Origin: JAJXWB01 sp964634325
Lineage (GTDB): Bacteria > Pseudomonadota > Alphaproteobacteria > Rhizobiales > Beijerinckiaceae
Length of the DNA stretch: 64,000 nucleotides
NCBI GenBank assembly: GCA_964634325.1
Contig: CAZWJF010000016.1
Span: 9,009-73,008 of the forward strand
Direction of reading: 5' to 3'
Both the position numbers and the translations under genes were made by a program. A model generated the notes under the pieces. The model saw only the letters and a list, made by a program, of their open reading frames with translations. It was not told the DNA's origin and made no database searches. Shown here piece after piece: positions 61,344-64,000 of this stretch; within the stretch, counting starts at the first letter, position 1; each line of letters opens with the position of its first letter.

Positions 61344-62165
61344 TCAGCGCCGCTTGAGATAGCTCTCGAGATAGGCCGCCGCCGCCTGACGATCGTTGTC
61401 GTGCGCCAGGGCGATGTCCTTGTCGTAGAGATCGACGATCCATTTGTCGGCGACCGGATCGTTGGCCGATTCGCGCGCAAGCGTCAGATACATCAGGCCC
61501 TGCGCGCGCTGGCGCGCGATCCCCTCGGGTCCGGTGAACAGCAGATGTCCCAGCAGCGCCTGCGAGGGCGCATGACCCTTCTCGGCCGCCAGCCTCAGCC
61601 AGCGCGCGGCCTGCCGCGAGTCCTTCTCGACGCCGGAGCCGTCCAGATACATGCGCGCCAGATTGTACTGGGCGTTGGCGTCGCCGAAATTGGTCGCGGC
61701 GTACTGGAACATGTCGAGAGCGCGCTTGGGGTCGGGCCTGAGGCCCGCGTCGGCGATGCCGTTCAGGCTGTAAGCGCCGACCGCGACGAAGGCGCTGGCG
61801 ACGACCGGAAGTTCGCGACGCGGCGTCGAATCCTCGTCGTAGCTCTGCACGATCTGCAGGAAGTACTTGTACGCCTTGAAATCATCGGCGGCCACGCCGT
61901 CGCCGGCCGCGTACATCTTGCCGAGCTTCCACTGAGCGAGCGCGGCGCCGCCCTGCGCGGCGTAGGTCAACGGCTCGATCGAGTTCTTGGCGTCGCCGGC
62001 GCGATAGGAGGCGATGCCGGCCTGCAGCGCCTGCTCGGCGTCCTTGTACTTCGGATGGCTACGAGCGTCGGCGACGCGCTCGCCCTCCAGGGCGAACGCG
62101 CCCGAGGCCGAAGCGACGACGACGCCGCAGGCGAAAAGGAAACTGACGCGACTAACTTTCCGCAT
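61344..62165 (-). CDS. exoR: ExoR-like Sel1-repeat periplasmic protein
   Basis: 273 residues. Signal peptide about 1-25 (FLFACGVVVASASGAFALEG). At least three Sel1-type repeats: GAALAQWKLGKMYAAGDGVA, GDANAQYNLARMYLDGSGVE and GHAPSQALLGHLLFTGPEGI. This matches in length and layout ExoR, the periplasmic inhibitor of the ExoS/ChvI two-component system controlling exopolysaccharide and motility in rhizobia. The exoS and chvI genes are not in the window. Function is assigned by resemblance; a general Sel1 protein is the alternative. Confidence 0.75.
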   Translation of the reverse strand: MRKVSRVSFLFACGVVVASASGAFALEGERVADARSHPKYKDAEQALQAGIASYRAGDAKNSIEPLTYAAQGGAALAQWKLGKMYAAGDGVAADDFKAYKYFLQIVQSYDEDSTPRRELPVVASAFVAVGAYSLNGIADAGLRPDPKRALDMFQYAATNFGDANAQYNLARMYLDGSGVEKDSRQAARWLRLAAEKGHAPSQALLGHLLFTGPEGIARQRAQGLMYLTLARESANDPVADKWIVDLYDKDIALAHDNDRQAAAAYLESYLKRR

Positions 62166-62591
62166 CGACCATCATCTCTTCGGCGCGCCTGCGCAGCCCT
62201 CGCTGCAAACGCTCCAACCCCCACCAATCGCGTTCGACGCGTCGACAGCCGCCCGACCACCAGCAATCGCCGGATCGGCCAAGGAATTTCTCCGATCGTG
62301 TCGTGGAACGAACGCCCAGAGACCTCGCACGACGCCTGCAAAACCGTTCGGCCGGATGCCTTCGACATCTGCCGTCAAGGTGAGGCGTTCGCGCAACACT
62401 AAACTCCCAAGGCGTCGCTTTCGCATCGCAGTCCGAACGACATGACGCCCTACGCGTTTAACGGCGAGAGATTAGCGCGTGGTTTATGGCTGAAAAGCGG
62501 CGTGTCGCATCGCCGATGTGGGCGATTACAAGATCGATTGCGGCTGTTGCCGCGAAGCAACAAAACGCCCCGGGGCGCCGACCGTTGGGCG
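62166..62591. other. Non-coding region between mntR and the exoR-like gene
   Basis: Short open frames cross this 426-base stretch on both strands but none has a start, composition or match that I can defend. It should hold the exoR-like promoter. No repeat, tRNA or clear terminator was recognised. Confidence 0.5.
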
Positions 62592-63047
62592 TCAGCTTCT
62601 CGAGAGAAACCTTGCGAAGGCGCGCAAACTCTCCTCCGAGACGTGATGCTCGATGCCTTCGGCGTCCACCTCCGCCGCGGCCTGCGGAACGCCGACGGCG
62701 ACCAGCAAATCGACGACGAGGCGATGCCGCGCCCGCACCCGCCGCGCGAGCAATTCGCCGGCCGGCGTAAGGAAAACCCCGCGATAGAGTTTCGACGTCG
62801 CCAGCCCTTCCCGCTTGAGACGCGCGATGCTCTTGATCGCGGTCGCATGCGAGACGCCGAGACGCCGCGCGATGTCGGTCGGACGCGCTTCGCCCTCGGT
62901 GGCGATGAGATCGGAGATCAGCTCGGCGTAATCCTCGAGCAGCGCGGCCGCCTGCGCGGTCCGCGCCTTCTCGAACCGCTGCGCCTGATCGGCTTCAGGC
63001 GGAAGATCGACAGGCGGCGCCTCGAGGCGAAGCGAACGTCGCGGCAT
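62592..63047 (-). CDS. mntR: Manganese-responsive regulator MntR (DtxR family)
   Basis: 151 residues. Winged HTH at about 38-95 (DYAELISDLIATEGEARPTD, IARRLGVSHATAIKSIARLK), metal/dimerisation domain to the end with RHRLVVDLLVAVG and AEVDAEGIEHHVSEESLRAF, the EGIEHHVS motif of DtxR/MntR proteins. The N-terminus has an extra Pro/Arg-rich stretch. Divergent from mntH, which it is expected to repress when Mn is plentiful. GGAGGG-like site before the ATG. Confidence 0.93.
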   Translation of the reverse strand: MPRRSLRLEAPPVDLPPEADQAQRFEKARTAQAAALLEDYAELISDLIATEGEARPTDIARRLGVSHATAIKSIARLKREGLATSKLYRGVFLTPAGELLARRVRARHRLVVDLLVAVGVPQAAAEVDAEGIEHHVSEESLRAFARFLSRS

Positions 63048-63124
63048 GATTTCCCTCCGGCCGCAGAATGCGCCCGGGCGACTGCGATTTCAATTGCATT
63101 TGATTGTGAAGTCGCCTGTACTAC

Positions 63125-63142
63125 TTGTAGCCAAGGCTACAA
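63125..63142. promoter_or_regulatory. MntR-box-like operator ahead of mntH
   Basis: TTGTAGCCAAGGCTACAA, a perfect palindrome (8-2-8), lies 13 bases before the mntH ATG and 77 bases from the mntR start. Its core TAGC-AAGGCTA is the same as in the E. coli MntR box. A weak TTGCAT/TGTACT promoter (63094-63122, spacer 17) lies just ahead, so binding would block initiation or elongation. Confidence 0.75.
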
Positions 63143-63155
63143 TAAATTCCACGCA

Positions 63156-64000
63156 ATGGTCGACGAACAGGCAAGCAAGACGTCCCTGACCGCGCAGACG
63201 CGCCAATCCGCGCGGGCGGTCCTGTCCGGTCGGCATCGAAGCTGGCGGGCCTACCTCTCGTTCCTCGGACCGGCGGTCGTCGCCTCGATCGCCTATATCG
63301 ACCCCGGCAATTTCGCCACGAACATCCAGGCTGGCGCGCAGTACGGCTACAGCCTGCTGTGGGTTGTCGTTCTCGCCAATCTGGTGGCGATGCTGTTCCA
63401 GGCTCTGTCGGCCAAGCTCGGCATCGTCACAGGCCGCAATCTCGCGGAAATGTGCCGCGAACGCTTTCCGAAGCCGGTGGCCTACGCCATGTGGGTCGCC
63501 AGCGAGGTTGCGGCCATGGCGACCGACCTCGCGGAATTCCTCGGCGGGGCGATCGGCCTGTCGCTCCTTTTCGGCCTGCCTCTCATCTGGGGCATGATCG
63601 TCGTGGCGATCGTCATTTCGGGCATTCTGGCCTTCGAGCGGTCCGGCTTCCGGCCGATCGAGCTGATCGTCGGCGGCCTCGTGGCGGCCATCGCATTCTG
63701 CTACGTGATCGAGCTGGCGCTGGCGCCGGTCGACTGGCGCGCAGCCGCCTATCACGCCGTCGCGCCGCAGATCGCCGATTCGCGCGCGCTGATGCTGGCG
63801 GTCGGCATCATCGGCGCGACTGTGATGCCGCATGCGGTGTTCCTTCATTCCGGGCTGACCCAGGCGCGCACGCCGACCCAGGACGCAGCCGAGCGCCGCA
63901 AGCTCGTGCGCATTTCGAACATCGAAGTCGTCGTCGCGCTGTCGGTGGCCGGCGCGACCAATCTTGCGATGGTGATGATGGCGTCGAGCGCCTTCCACGC
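63156..64000 (+). CDS. mntH: Nramp divalent-metal transporter MntH, 3' end cut by the window
   Basis: The first 281 residues of the H+/Mn2+ symporter run off the right edge. After a 34-residue cytosolic start comes LSFLGPAVVASIAYIDPGNF, with the DPGN metal motif in helix 1, then the helix-6 motif GIIGATVMPHAVFLHSG (MPH). At least six helices are present. ATG at 63156 is preceded by no strong ribosome-binding site. Divergent mntR and the MntR-box-like palindrome indicate repression by Mn2+. Confidence 0.95.
   Translation, partial: MVDEQASKTSLTAQTRQSARAVLSGRHRSWRAYLSFLGPAVVASIAYIDPGNFATNIQAGAQYGYSLLWVVVLANLVAMLFQALSAKLGIVTGRNLAEMCRERFPKPVAYAMWVASEVAAMATDLAEFLGGAIGLSLLFGLPLIWGMIVVAIVISGILAFERSGFRPIELIVGGLVAAIAFCYVIELALAPVDWRAAAYHAVAPQIADSRALMLAVGIIGATVMPHAVFLHSGLTQARTPTQDAAERRKLVRISNIEVVVALSVAGATNLAMVMMASSAFH

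Overview
This is a GC-rich, densely coding chromosomal window from an alphaproteobacterium, almost certainly Hyphomicrobiales (Rhizobiales). The evidence is the dusB-ntrB-ntrC-ntrY-ntrX ... hfq-hflX ... mazG order, a fused ispDF, an ExoR-like Sel1-repeat protein, Omp25/31-type outer-membrane proteins, a class I PHA synthase, and a metG-holB-tmk-dac-rlpA cell-cycle/envelope cluster. The formate/nitrite-type channel at the left edge and the PHA synthase would suit a Beijerinckiaceae or Methylocystaceae methylotroph, but the genus is an inference. Nothing looks like a prophage, IS element, CRISPR array or plasmid; this is core chromosome with small accessory insertions.

Layout. 1-8 kb: FNT channel (cut by the edge), LysR regulator, PHA synthase, class I aminotransferase ending in a strong terminator, then a FecR-domain protein and a TPR/beta-barrel protein whose signal peptide is cut off by an in-frame stop. 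8-14.5 kb: small EamA transporter, GST, recJ, tRNA-Glu with tandem repeats grown from its 3' end, an orphan outer-membrane protein, nhaA. 14.5-20.5 kb: rimO, two Omp25/31 porin-like genes each with a hairpin terminator, a RatA/COQ10-type START protein, cinA-like gene and ispDF. 20.6-33.9 kb: the nitrogen-control operon dusB-ntrBCYX, an inserted ABC binding protein and split chromate transporter, then hfq-hflX and mazG. 34-43.4 kb (mostly minus strand): double cold-shock protein, MBL hydrolase-tatD-thioesterase-metG, then holB-tmk-dac-rlpA with ATGA overlaps. 43.8-48.6 kb: tRNA-Ser with a second, larger set of tRNA-tail repeats, a SulP-STAS-cNMP transporter, fumC, and a 38-residue membrane peptide. 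48.7-58.6 kb: methyltransferase, thioesterase-MFS operon divergent from a TetR regulator with clear palindromic operators, quinone reductase, UbiH-type monooxygenase, PilZ/coiled-coil protein, AEC transporter, SMP-30-type protein. 58.6-64 kb: DUF3297 protein, second CinA paralogue, rhomboid-TPR protease, xthA, exoR-like gene, and divergent mntR/mntH sharing an MntR-box-like palindrome.

The most unusual features are (i) two unlinked tRNA genes each followed by tandem repeats that re-copy the tRNA 3' end, as in the classical E. coli tyrT/rtT arrangement, and (ii) the outer-membrane TPR-barrel gene whose in-frame, upstream signal peptide is separated from the body by a single TAA codon.
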